Made by a program: the position numbers and the translations under genes
Shown: one piece after another, positions 1-12,000 of the stretch
Position numbering within the stretch: position 1 is the first letter of the stretch
How the letters are laid out: each line of letters opens with the position of its first letter
The notes under the pieces: model-generated
Databases searched by the model: none
What the model saw: only the letters and a program-made list of their open reading frames with translations
What the model was told of the DNA's origin: nothing
Source of the DNA: Enoplolaimus lenunculus
Lineage: Eukaryota > Nematoda > Enoplea > Enoplida > Thoracostomopsidae
DNA: 64,000 bases
Direction of reading: 5' to 3'
Assembly (NCBI GenBank): GCA_030248215.1
Contig: JASANG010001685.1
Span: 124,001 to 188,000, forward strand

Positions 1-416
1 CTCATTAAACAATTTTAGAAAAACAAGTAGGATAATATGCCAGTTTTACAAAAAATTCAAGTGAGAAAAATTTTCAATACCGAAAAATTCCGGCCAAACA
101 TAGCGGATTTATTACCGGAGTGAAAAATACCAAATTTCGATACCGCAACCGGAATTCCCGTTGCATCACAGCAAAGAGATTTATTTCTAAGACGCCAAGA
201 TAATGGCCTATACAAGGATGTAACAAGAAAAGCTTTTAAAGATTAAATTATTCCGTTTGTGACTTTTTGAAGGGGTTCTCAGAAACTTTTTCAACACCCG
301 AGAATCCGCTTCCAAAATTTGAAACGTGTCCTCCTTTCCACACTATTGGCTTTGCGCCTAGGCATGTATACAAACTTCTGCAACAAACAAAAACTGCATC
401 TCGAAAGTTTGTTTAC

Positions 417-3400
417 TTTCAAATCGTTGTCAGTTATGATCCACGGCATTTCAGGAAGGCAACCTAGTACAGCTTCTGAGAATGCGTGATGCGGAATATC
501 GTGTTCCAAAAACAACACTTCGTTTTCAGTTTCCTTATCGCCCAGTGTGCCCAATGCTCTTACAAAATGGCCCAATGGATATCTATAAGTATGACAGAAA
601 ACTTTGAAAATTAACATAGTATTGTAGATTCGAGTGACCTAAACGAGAATTGTGCAGAAGAGCAAATATAATATAAGAGCATAGTCGCACATTAAACTTT
701 ACACTGCGGATCAGTCTTATCCAAACTTCAAAATAAATCGCAATATATTAGGAGAATAATAACTACATTATGTCAATGCCAGAAAAATTTACGCTAACCT
801 TTCTTCTTAAGTATACCTACGAAGAATATATTCAAAACAATCTAATGGTTTGGTTATTGGAAGCACAAAAACAACATGCTTAGTCATTCGCTTTTCGATA
901 ATTCAGAGCGACTTAATCTATTAATAGCTGATCTGAACGCGCCATCTGCCATTTTGATTCAAGGGATTGATAACTGAACATACAGTTCGCAAAAACTGTT
1001 ATAACAACAAACCTTGAATGCCTTGGCCAGCTATCTATACAGACAACTATGCGTTGACCAGCCAAAAACGATGCTTGCCGAGTTTCAATCACAATCTTTG
1101 GAACTCTTCGTTCCGCCGGTACAAATATTTGACGTGTTTGATTCTAAAACAAAATACAAACTGGCCGAGAAAAAACAAAAACACACATGAAATGCAGATT
1201 GCATTCATCGTAATTCAAAAGCAATATTCTCAATAGGATGCACTGTTAACGTTTGAAATCATCTGGTGCGTCTGGCGTAAAACGAATAAAAATATTTCAC
1301 ATGCAGCAGATATCTAAAATACAAAATAAATCTCACAACTTTCAAATTAGGCTAGTCAAGCCTGGAACATTTATTATACTACAGTTTGCTTTAGCCTTGA
1401 AATATTCCCTGTTGATTTAAAATTCAAGCTCGCTTATACTAAAACCTGTCAGGAATGCACGATAGTTTGCGTGTCCATTGAGAAAATGGCCTCAAAAACC
1501 ACCCAATGTCGTCCTTTTATTGTCTTACCGAGTCCGCTGCAGTTCGTAACATTCCACAGTATGGTCTCCAGTTACGCTTAACAATAGCGACAACTTTGCC
1601 AGTCGGGAGCTTTTCCGTCTCCAGTGTTTTTCGAGGGACGGCAGATTGTAATTCCGCGTCTTCGCTAGTCTAAAGCAGTTGGTTACAAGTTAAATTTCGT
1701 TTAGAAAATTTTCAATTCATTTTATCTCGAATCTTTCTTTAACAAAAACTAATTCCAGCATTTTTACAGCAAAAGTGTAATTTCAAAATACAGCCACCAC
1801 CTCAAATAAATTTCAGCCCTTTTTCAGCGTAGAAAGCGGAATTTAAATTTTCAAACAAAGTAAAAATTTGAACCGCTAGCGTAAATTAGCGTTTCATAAC
1901 ACGTATTAAAACTGTTTACACACCTCAATTTCAGCGTCTTGTTCTTCGCCTAACATAACCGATTCGTGATGTGTTTTTTCATCAACATCAAGGGTTTTCA
2001 ATATAGCAGCAGGCGCAGTCCACTTTGCCTCTGGTAACATTTCTATCGCAACAACATCATCTTGAACAGCGCGATTCAAATTCATTAACCCTGCAACAAT
2101 ATAAAAAATAGCAAATAACAAATGACTTCAAGTCACGCTTATCCCAATGGCTTAGACACATTAAGCACATAGTCAAAAACAACCATATAAATAATAAGCA
2201 CGGATTTTCGACATCTTTCTATACAAATAGTCGATAATCAGATTTTAGGCAGACGCTTGAACCGGTACATACATATGTATTACGTCGGGAGAGCATACAT
2301 ATTTGTATAGTGAATATTCGCGAGCGCAGTGCGCGTTTTCTTTTATGTCTGTGACATATTTCCGCCATTTATTTTTTCTGTAACGAATTCTGCAGTGGGG
2401 CACACTGGCTATTGCACTGCAATAGTATACAACTAGAAAGATTTTGAGAATGAACTTAGGCCCAAGAAGTCAAGGCCACCAAGTTACCTTGAATAAACAC
2501 AGGCTGCTCCCGATTGTCCACAAACACCGAACCTTCCAAATAATTTTCGCGACTTGATTGAAATTTACCCATCGAATACTTTCCAGACCGTAGACCATTG
2601 CTCACTTCAGCCAAACTTAAATGGGGCGGAAACATTGTACGACCACTGCCCGTTCCACTACCTGACCTAGATTGAGATTCCTCTTCTAAAAACAATAGCA
2701 ACAATAAAACAATATTTAAGATGCACCCAATCAACGAAGCGGACTACACAGCAGGGAGTGACCAGATACCAAAAAATGCCGCAGACGGAGAATCCCATAT
2801 CCCGCCGGACGCGGATAATTAATTCAAATTTAATATTAGATGGCACTCAAATATCACAACTTAGAACGTAATTAACAATTTTTCCTCTCGTGGCCAATGT
2901 ATTCAAATTGTTTATGTCACAAAGCTTAATATCTCACGCCGTATTTTTAACACGTAACAACGGGCCTATTAAACTATTCTATGTTTTTGTAGAGTTGCGT
3001 TCAGTTGAAATATTTGTTTTTCCCGTGTTACTTTCAAGATCATCCAGTTTTGCGCTACGCACTACAAAATAGCGGTAGCTAAGGATTAAGGCCAGGCTAT
3101 TATTTTGCTTAGGTTTATGCTTAGTTTCAGACTTAAATTTAAGCTGAACTTTAGGCTTAGTCTTAGAAATGGGAATATGCTGAAATACTGTTACACCCGT
3201 AAAATAACACTGGTCATCCTTGTCAGGTTTCCCTAAGTTATTGTAACCCAATAAATATTGTTAACGTGCACGGGCACATTCAAACATTTACATTACTTGT
3301 ATGACACAAAATATACGTATGTAAAATTAAATCAGTTCCATGATAGTTGGCATAAATACAAATTTGGGTACAATTTCTTGATGTTTTTAAAAAACATCCG

Positions 3401-6236
3401 GCAAGTGAGAATACCGGAGCCGGATGTAGATTGTTTTGCCAAAGCCGGATATCCGGTCGCACATTGATAGGGTTATGGATGGTATTGTTGATTCAACCAT
3501 GAAGCAAAGACAAAGAATTTTGCATAAAAAAGTTTTAGTATTGCTGTCCCATATATTACGCCCTGGGTCCAAAACCTGAAATAATCTGGTTGCACCCTGC
3601 TATGTAGTGCACCTTTTCACAATAATTCGCTAACCACAAATTTCAATGTTGACTAAAACAATAGAACCTAAAATTAAATACACATCCACCTGTTAAAGAG
3701 TGGTTTGGTTCTGCGAAAACCACTCGAAAAATGTGTATATTTATGAAAAATAAAGCTGATAACTGCATACCAATTTGTGCAACTTTGTCAACCAACTGGG
3801 GATGATCCACTGACAGAACTGATACTAAATCTTTCGTTTTCAGAGTTGGTATTTCTTCCTTTTCACATACTTTCAGTTGTTTCTCATCATCAGTCCAAAG
3901 AATAAATTCCAGTCGATTGCTGCTTGTCGAAACTATAAAACACAGAAAAATAGGAATTTCGATGTTATTGGCTCAACTAGATCTGAAGTTTTCCAGTAGG
4001 AGAGGACCGTAACATCTAGGTTGCTCCCACTTTGATCCTTCATCCATCCCTTGTAACAACACAAACAATTATTTACAATTTGTACGGGTCTTAACCTTAA
4101 GCTAAGTAGTACCATACAGAGTCCTTCAAGAAAATTTTGTTTCCGATGCGGTGGGGCTAGAACCCACAACGTACGGGTAAGTCCAGTGCTCTATACACTG
4201 AGGTAAACAGCTATGCAATTGCTACGATGGCGCTACAATGGCTCTATATACCGTGAATTTGATACTATAAGGTATGTATATGAATACGCCACGAACCCGT
4301 AGAGCTGCAGGCGTCGAAAAAACGTTCGCCTCACCACCCGTCAAAAACCTAGTGAAACCCAAGCCAGTGGCGTGTGGCGGATACAGGGTCCAACAGAAAT
4401 TCCGATTAACGTGCTCATCAGCACCCATCGGCAGTTAGAATTCGGCTTCAAACCAGAGTTCTACAGCATTTGAATTTAAATGTTCACACATAACAATTCA
4501 GATAATATTTAAAGTTTAAGTTAAACTTTTAAATAGGCATGGTCGTACAAAAATTTTGCCGTTCCTGATTTAAATTTTTATTCACGACGATTAAAGAACA
4601 GATAGGATACATGATGCAACATAACATATACTTATAAATGCGAAGTTAAACCCTAACAACAACCATAAAGATTATAATTTTGTGAGAACGGTGCATTTCA
4701 ATTAAGTTTTTCAAACAGAAACGCAAGAGAGATGACAGTTTCACTGATGAGACGCATTTCAACTCACTGTTATGTGCAAAAGTGTTGGCAAAAAGTCGGC
4801 AATTCTTTGCACGGCCGATACCGATACATACTCTAAAAGATGCCGATTACTAACAATGCTGATTAGTCGGCACATTTTTAGATTTAAAGCGTTGTGTTAG
4901 CTAGTTCGCAAGTTGCGAAAGCTGCCACCAAATCGCAAATAGTTTTATACGGAGTTGGCTGTTTTCAACTTGAGTTTCGATTCCAGTAGTTCTAGAGGAA
5001 TTAAAAGTTCCTGTATTATCTCTTTTGTAAAAATGTTTAAAGCCTTGTTTTATTACGCAATAGCCAGTTTGCAAAGCGCAACTGAATCACACCGGAATCG
5101 GAACAGCAAATTTATGCGTAATTATAATCGAAATCGGAACTAGAAAATTTGTGAGTGTGCGGATACTTTGTATGGAAAAATATAATATTCATTTAATGTG
5201 TCTGTTGGCTTAACTCATCGAAAGCAATTTAATAAATAAGTGATACAAAACTTTTGCGCAACGTATCACAACAAGTGGGATTAAAGTTATAATTTCAGAA
5301 TTACGATATCGATTGATTGTGCAATCGGAATCGGAATTCGTTTTGAATCGGATTTCTAATCGGAATCGAAATTCCGGTTGCACCCCGGCAAGCACAGTTA
5401 TAGAGAACTATCCAATCCAGCTTTTTTCAATTCCGATTTCGTATTTTATAATCCCCGCTGCACGGTGACCATTGGATGTCTTAACCTTGCCGATAATCCA
5501 ATTATCAGTTTAAAAAAACATACACTGATCACAATGACGCTGCAAATATTTTGCTGCAGTTCTAACAGCGCGTTCATTGCGAACACTTGAGCCTTCTTCA
5601 GGCAATTTCTCAACGTAGGTGTCAATGTGGAACTCGTTAAGAAACAACGCAAAATGTCTCGAGTAATTGCGAATCAACTCTACAGTTTTCTTATACGCTG
5701 CAGAGTTGCGCCTTTTAGCTTCAGCTAAAACAGGAGCATTAAAAATCAATAAATGTTACGTAGTGAATAAAAATGCCGAGATAAAGAGCTAACTGCAACA
5801 ACCTAAAGATCAACATTTAGTGCATAGAATAAGAAATATATACTTAAAATGGAATATAATCTGGAAGACACATAGGTATAGAAGTTATCGTTCCTTCAGG
5901 AACATTGTCCAGGATCTGGCTCAACATTGCGGTCAAAATTTTTTATACAATCTTGAGAAAGAGTAGTCAGTTTAATTACGCTACGTCGACAAAACATCCG
6001 ATCTCATACAACCTACCCAAAACCGTCTGCAATATAACACAATGATCAAACGCTTCGTCTTCAAGCAAATCAATTTGATTAAAAATCACATTTGCATCCA
6101 CGATTAATATTTTTGCGTCAAGACAACTGCCGGTCTTCCCTGCAAGGATCGCCTTATATCCGTCTAGTTTACTGCAATTGAAACATGTCGTAACATTGCA
6201 TGCGATATCTTTGCGCACATAGTGCTCACGCACAAT
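417..6236 (-). CDS. DIS3: DIS3 (RRP44) exosome nuclease, N-terminal two-fifths, partial
   Basis: DIS3 is the catalytic subunit of the RNA exosome: an N-terminal PIN endonuclease, two cold-shock domains, then the RNB exonuclease. Exons read on the minus strand: 6236-6017, 5724-5524, 3932-3771, 2685-2488, 2090-1924, 1669-1529, 1143-1013, 582-417. All have GT-AG borders and phases that join without error (462 codons). Visible landmarks are REHYVRKDIAC, the three-cysteine CR3 motif (C-x4-C-x2-C), PIN strand ILIVDANVIF, QTVLAEAKRR, SSRENYLEGSV of the first cold-shock domain, LNRAVQDDVVAIEMLP, VKRNWRPYCGML, RQASFLAGQRIVV, and EVLFLEHDIPH leading to MPWIITDND. The model stops just before the RNB domain, which must lie left of the window. 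The exon with the first ~15 residues, upstream of 6236, was not recognised. One PIN acidic position is Glu instead of Asp (see findings). Introns hold MITE copies and a tRNA-like SINE. Confidence 0.93.
2748..3598. repeat. GGATAT-type repeat copy in DIS3 intron, interrupted by a CTTAGG repeat
   Basis: Aligns by eye with 22972-23430: both run from ACCnnATACCnAAAAATGCCG through TTTTTGTAGnGTTGCGTTCAGTTG to GCCGGATATCCGGTCGCACnnTGAT. They continue past that point to CCTGAAATAATCTG; here the copy then ends GGTTGCACCCTG. Inside, about 3062-3400 is a separate insert rich in TTAGGCTTAG units. Confidence 0.65.
3936..4437 (-). mobile_element. tRNA-like SINE in DIS3 intron
   Basis: On the minus strand, ACCTCAGTGTATAGAGCACTGG (A box) and GTGGGTTCTAGCCCCAC, a perfect T-arm with B box, at about 4145-4210. 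Downstream body: GGATGAAGGATCAAAGTGGG and CTACTGGAAAACTTCAGATC. The anticodon stem does not pair. A degraded tRNA-derived SINE is the simplest reading. Confidence 0.55.
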
Positions 6237-9081
6237 CTAAACAAAACTCGTATATACGTTTACAGAGCAGGCTGTGAAACCTTATATGAGAACCAGAAAA
6301 CAAAACATTACGCGGCGATATTTAAAAACAACTTTCCGTATATTTGTTATAAAGTTCTTGCTTAGAACTCCTCCTCCTCGTTACAAAGCGACATTAGTTT
6401 TAATAAATTGTATTGTAAAATCAGACTTTGGCCTTGTAGAAAGTAAACGCTACACACCATGGCACTTCCCATTAGTTAATTGCAAACCCAGCAGGTACCC
6501 TGCTTCAATTGTTAGTGGCGATCCGTGGTGTCGCATCATAAAAACTTATGAATCAAAACGGTGTCATTCCACAAACAACAGTGCAGTAAGCACGTTTATA
6601 ACTTACTTTTCGTATACCACCTTGTTTGGTGCGGCGATAAAACTGTTTTATTTTCAACATTTAGATTTTGAAAAACACCTTTGCCCTTATTTTGAATACG
6701 GCTTGCTAAAAATACAATTTTATCAGCCCAACAACCAGCTATGTAATTTACATGGCGTAAAACGATACATTGTCATAATTTGCACTCTGGCAAATACGAA
6801 AATGTTGTTAGGAAGCTTTTATAATTCATGTGCGTGTATTTATTTCACAGCTTCTGATTTATCCGTTCTGCAGGAAATTAGCATTTTTAATATCCAGTGG
6901 AATATAAATTGATGCATGCAATTAGGTAGATAGAAAGATACAGATAATAAATAGTAAATGGCTAGCTAACTGTCAAAAGAAGCCATTCGCGTAAACCGCG
7001 ACCACCATACAAATGAATCGATCATAAAAGATTAAACGACTCTATGCTATGCTATTGACCTAATTTTGATAATATAATATTCGTCGTTTAGCTTAAGCTT
7101 GCACTGCTATCTTTATTAGCTAGCTGAAGCCCATTTCACAGGTGCAAGCTTTTGCAGCAAAATGTTACACATGCAACTTTCATGCGCAAGTTTGATCATA
7201 ATGCAACTTTGCAGATCTTTCCAAAACACAACCACAAAAGGGCACAGCCGCCACCAACACCAAACACCAAGCCCCCCGCCGCCCCCCCCCCCCCGCGCCC
7301 AAAACATGCCCTTTTTTAATAAGGTCGTCCCTTGACCGTTCATCCTATTTTCGACTGAATACCGTGCTCATAGCGCGGCAATTTGCCGTTGCGTTATTTC
7401 ATCAATAATATTGCGAAAATGAAAACTAAAATGAATTTTTCGGTGGCATGTATTTTTTATTTTCCGGTTGTGTTTCCGGTATATTTTTCAAATTCCGGTT
7501 CCGGTGAATTGTAATTCCGGTTGCACCCTGGTCTATACCAAAACTTTTGCCGATGCCGATTCTTATTTTAAAATTTTGCCCAATCGATGCCGTTGCCGAT
7601 TCCAACTTTTGTACGCCATGCTTAATCAGATAGGATACTACATTACATCATTACGTATTACGGATGGCAGTATCAATGTCAATCTCAGTCTCAAATCTCG
7701 AAAATTCCTGAAACTCGCGTAGTGTCAGTCCAAGTCTCAGTCTCCGCTTTTGAAAACTGTCATGTTTAGAAAAACTGAGACCCCGGTATTGATTTATTAT
7801 TGTTTTGTTATACGGAAATTGTTATATATAAGTACCTATTGCACTAAACTATGCGCTAAATTTAGTCTGTAGGCCAACAGAATCTTAGTGAACTTAAGTA
7901 TGAAAACTTTTACTATCTATATATGTGGCAGTTCATTCGTATGAAATTTCGAATATTATAAAGTTTATGGTAAAAACTCTGCCAGTGTCACAGATATGAT
8001 TTATGCGACAGTGCAATTTTTATTGCCGATATAAGAATCGGAATCAGAATCGGAACTTGTTTTGAAACTGAATTCTAGTCGGAATCAGAATTGCGGTTGC
8101 ACCTTGGTATACGTATTTTGTGCCAAATAAATGAATATACCGAATTTACGTCTCTTTCTTTGTTAAAGTTTTTGGAACGAAATAGGACCTTCAAAATTTG
8201 TGATTTAGAATTTTTATTAAAATATTTCTGTATTGGTGCAAAAAATTTCTCAGACTCTCAAAAATGTCTTAGTTCTCAGCCTCAAAAAATTGAGACTGTG
8301 TCAGTCTCAGTCGCGACTTCCTCGTTGAGACTCCCATCCCTGATCAGTATATGAAGAGTTAAACCCTAACCATCATAAACGATTAACGGTTTATATCAAT
8401 TAATTTTTTAAACATAAACACAAGCACAAGAGAGATAACAGTTTTCGCGTCCAGACCTGATAAGCACCCAGAAATGATATTTATAGCATTCCAACTGACT
8501 GTTATGAGCAAAAAGTATCGGCAAAGAATCGGCAATTTTGTTGAAGTGCCGATGCCGATACTGACGAAAAGTGTCGATTATTGCCGACGCCGATTAATCG
8601 GCACTTGCCTAAGTGTAATACTTTGTGCACCCTTGGGATATATACGTACGTACTTCCTTGGTTTAGATGAATTAGAACGCTTATGACAGAGAGCAAAGGC
8701 TCTGTTATAAACGTTTGAAAAGAACGTTACTTCACCTGAGCTGTAACGAGCCTAAAGGAACGCCTACGTCGAATTTAATTGGGGATCCGAAACGCATTTT
8801 CGTTCGGTCCTGATTGTCATGTTCGCCGGGCTCGGCGCTGCTGTTTCAAAACACCGTCAACTAAAATCTTATTTCACAGAGAGTACGGCTTCAGAATTTT
8901 ATCGGTAGCTGGCCTTGCTGAAGACATGTTCCTCAATAAGTCGTTTATCTTATCACTATTCTGACAGTTTGCGGTATACAAATTTATAATGTACGTATTT
9001 CATGTATTGAAAAGATTTATCTTTTTCAGAAACATATATAGTTAATATTTTGGAGCGTTGCTGTAAAGCGAAACAATCGCA
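6237..9081. other. DIS3-aldolase intergenic region
   Basis: Shared upstream region of two divergent genes. It should hold the missing first DIS3 exon and both promoters, but none could be pinned down. Contents: a 16-base C run with neighbours at 7270-7293, an inverted SINE tail (7312-7400), a GGTTCC-type MITE right end (about 7430-7540), GCCGAT and GATTCC pieces (7545-8105) and a GAGACC piece (8265-8345). Confidence 0.6.
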
Positions 9082-12000
9082 ATGGCTGATTTGCAACATA
9101 GTTCTTTTAAACCTTTCTTAACAGAAGCACAAATGGATGCTTTGCGCAAAACTGCTGAGTCTATCGTAAAACCGGGCAAAGGTATATTGGCAGCCGATGA
9201 AAGTACAGGTAACAGTCTGTTGTGTTGATGTTTTCATTGCGATTGAACACCAGAATTCGCCATCGGCAAGCGTTTTTCGCTTCTTTTACTTAAAATTTTT
9301 GCTCAGTTGTACAGGTTTGATTGATAGTAACCGCTAGATATATATTTTATTGTATGTACAATATATTGGTGGTAAGTGAACGCTTTACGCTAAGCTATGA
9401 TTTGTGTGATAAAGTTTCTAATTGGGAGTTATGCCATTAATCAATGAAAAGCTTACCTAAATTAACATAATTTGTAACAGAGCGTAGATCACTTGTTCCT
9501 ATTCAGTTGATTGTAATTATATGGCTCTCGTATGCTTAGCTGAAACTTTAGTGTATCGTTTTCATCAGGTCATTTTATGCTTTATTGCTGTAGGCACGAT
9601 GGGCAAAAGACTTGCAGCAATTTCTTTGGAGAACATTGAAGAAAATCGACGCAAATACCGGCAATTACTATTCACAACAGCTGGATTCGAGGAGGCAATT
9701 TCTGGTGTAATCCTTTTCCACGAAACGTTTTATCAGAAAGACGACACCGGAAAGGTATGTAACTAACGAGCAAACCGAATTATACCGGAATCGGAATCGC
9801 AAAGGGATTTGCTTAATCTTAGGTTTAGTTATAGACTTATTCTTTCCGCTGGCTTAGGAACATGCTTATAATGCTGTTACGCTCCTCAAAGTAAGATTGG
9901 TCCATATGTTCTGTGATAATTTCCATGCCATATTATATACAAAATGTGAGCTGACAACAAAGCTTCAGTTGCAAAATTTAACACCTGCAGTAAACTGACA
10001 CCGGTAATTTGCCAAATCCGTATTTGAGTCTGAACCATGCATTTTGCAAATTTTCGATGTATTGATTGACATAATTAACGATTATACCTGAATTGGAGAT
10101 TTGTTTAAAGTTATAGCCATTTAAAACTCTAGTTTCAGTTTCTATTGAACAGCTATTTAGAATCGGAACGGAGTCGAAACTGGAATTAGGCAGTGTGCGG
10201 TCGTTATTGTGGTAGTCATAATCTGTACTTGAATCAAGGATGAATTATTTATCTACGCAACCAGTGATGCGCCTTTTGTTCAAGATGTTGAATCTAAAAT
10301 TCAGTTTCTGTAATTTCAGTCTTTCGTTAACTTACTAACTGAAAAAGGTGTCATTCCGGGAATTAAAGTTGACAAAGGGGTCGTTCCGTTGTCTGGCACT
10401 CTGGGTGAAGGTACAACTCAAGGTAATTGATTTAATTTTGTCGTCTTTGTGTTCTGTAAACCAGAATGCACCGTAATTTCGGTACCGGATATGATATTAA
10501 TTTTTGTCGGTCGAAATTGAGATATTTTACTGATAAAAATTAAACAATTTCATCAGTATATATGGTATAAAAAACCTTGACAATTGCCGAAAATAAACCA
10601 TTGAAGGTAGATTTCTCTTCCGTGGTTTATGGAAATCTGGAATACAGCAGATAAAGTAAATATATATCTAACTAGGGTTATTTCACCAATCCTGTTGCAA
10701 AAAAGACAATTAAATAAATTTTTCGGTTTTTTTGTTTCTTGTAATTTTTTCAAATTCATGTTCCGGTTAATTGTAATTCCGGTTGCACCCTGTGTGCAAC
10801 TGTTAGCATCAACGGCATTAGAATTATATATTTCTTTAGACTCACTCCTATACATTAGATGAGATTAGAGTTGGCCCGGGGCTGGGCGAATATTCTCAAA
10901 GACGGCATTTTGTTTTGTGAAAATAGCCGTTCACTGTTGTACGAAAACTTTCTGGTTACAAATGAAACGTTAATTTTATTCAAACTTTTCTATTTGAAAT
11001 ACTGTAACATAAATAAACACAGGTACAGGTTTTGAAAATTTTGCATGATTAAAACATTGATATACTGCAGAAACCTATGAATCGCTGTGTTCCAAAATTT
11101 TGTTCGAAAATATCTTATTAAGATGTTATAGGGGCTAGTCACATTTCAAATTTCGGCTATAGGTTTGGACGATCTTGGATCACGGTGTGCGCAATACTAC
11201 AAAGACGGTGCTCGATTTGCAAAATGGCGTTGCGTTCTCAATATTGGCCCTCATACTCCGTCCCATTTGGCGATGATGGAAAATGCAAATGTTCTTGCAC
11301 GTTACGCGAGCATTTGTCAAACGGTAGGATTTTCATAAACTTAAGCTACGTACATTGTCTGTCTGGAGATTTCAGTCATATAACCCATTTGAGGATGAAC
11401 GTTGTTTATCGTTAAACGAGGTATGATTGAATTTCAAGACGCAAGGTGATTGACTTAATGTTTGTCATATATTCAAGATCTCCCCTCAACACTTACATAT
11501 ACAGATAATATTATCAGCCACTGCATAATATTTGGTTAGAAAAATGATAGCGATTATTCCTTACTCAACTCATACGTTTTGTGTTTGTGTTAACAGAATG
11601 GTCTTGTTCCAATTGTTGAACCCGAAGTACTAGTTGATGGAACGCATTCATTGGGGCGATGCCAGAAAGTTACCGAACAAGTGTTGTCCTACGTGTACAA
11701 AGCATTATCTGATCATCATGTTTACCTTGAAGGTACTTTGCTCAAACCGAATATGGTCACACCGGGTCAAGCTTGCGCAGACCGCGTCTCAGCGGAAGCA
11801 ATAGCTGCAGCGACAGTAACTGCATTGTCGCGATCTGTGCCGCCATCGATGCCAGGTAACTAATAGTAACGAAAGGGACTTGTATGTTTTGGGGAAATAT
11901 TTGATATTGGGCCAAATTTGTGCCCGAATTGAGTTAATAATTTCTATTTTATATCGGTAAAAGTTTCATTTTTACAAAACTTATGCAGTTTTGTTATGAT

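Noticed and set aside
6274-6912. 212-codon plus-strand ORF, the longest non-repeat ORF in the left part
   Set aside because: Composition is typical of AT-rich non-coding sequence, no domain recognised, no splice partners, and it lies in the DIS3 5' region on the other strand.
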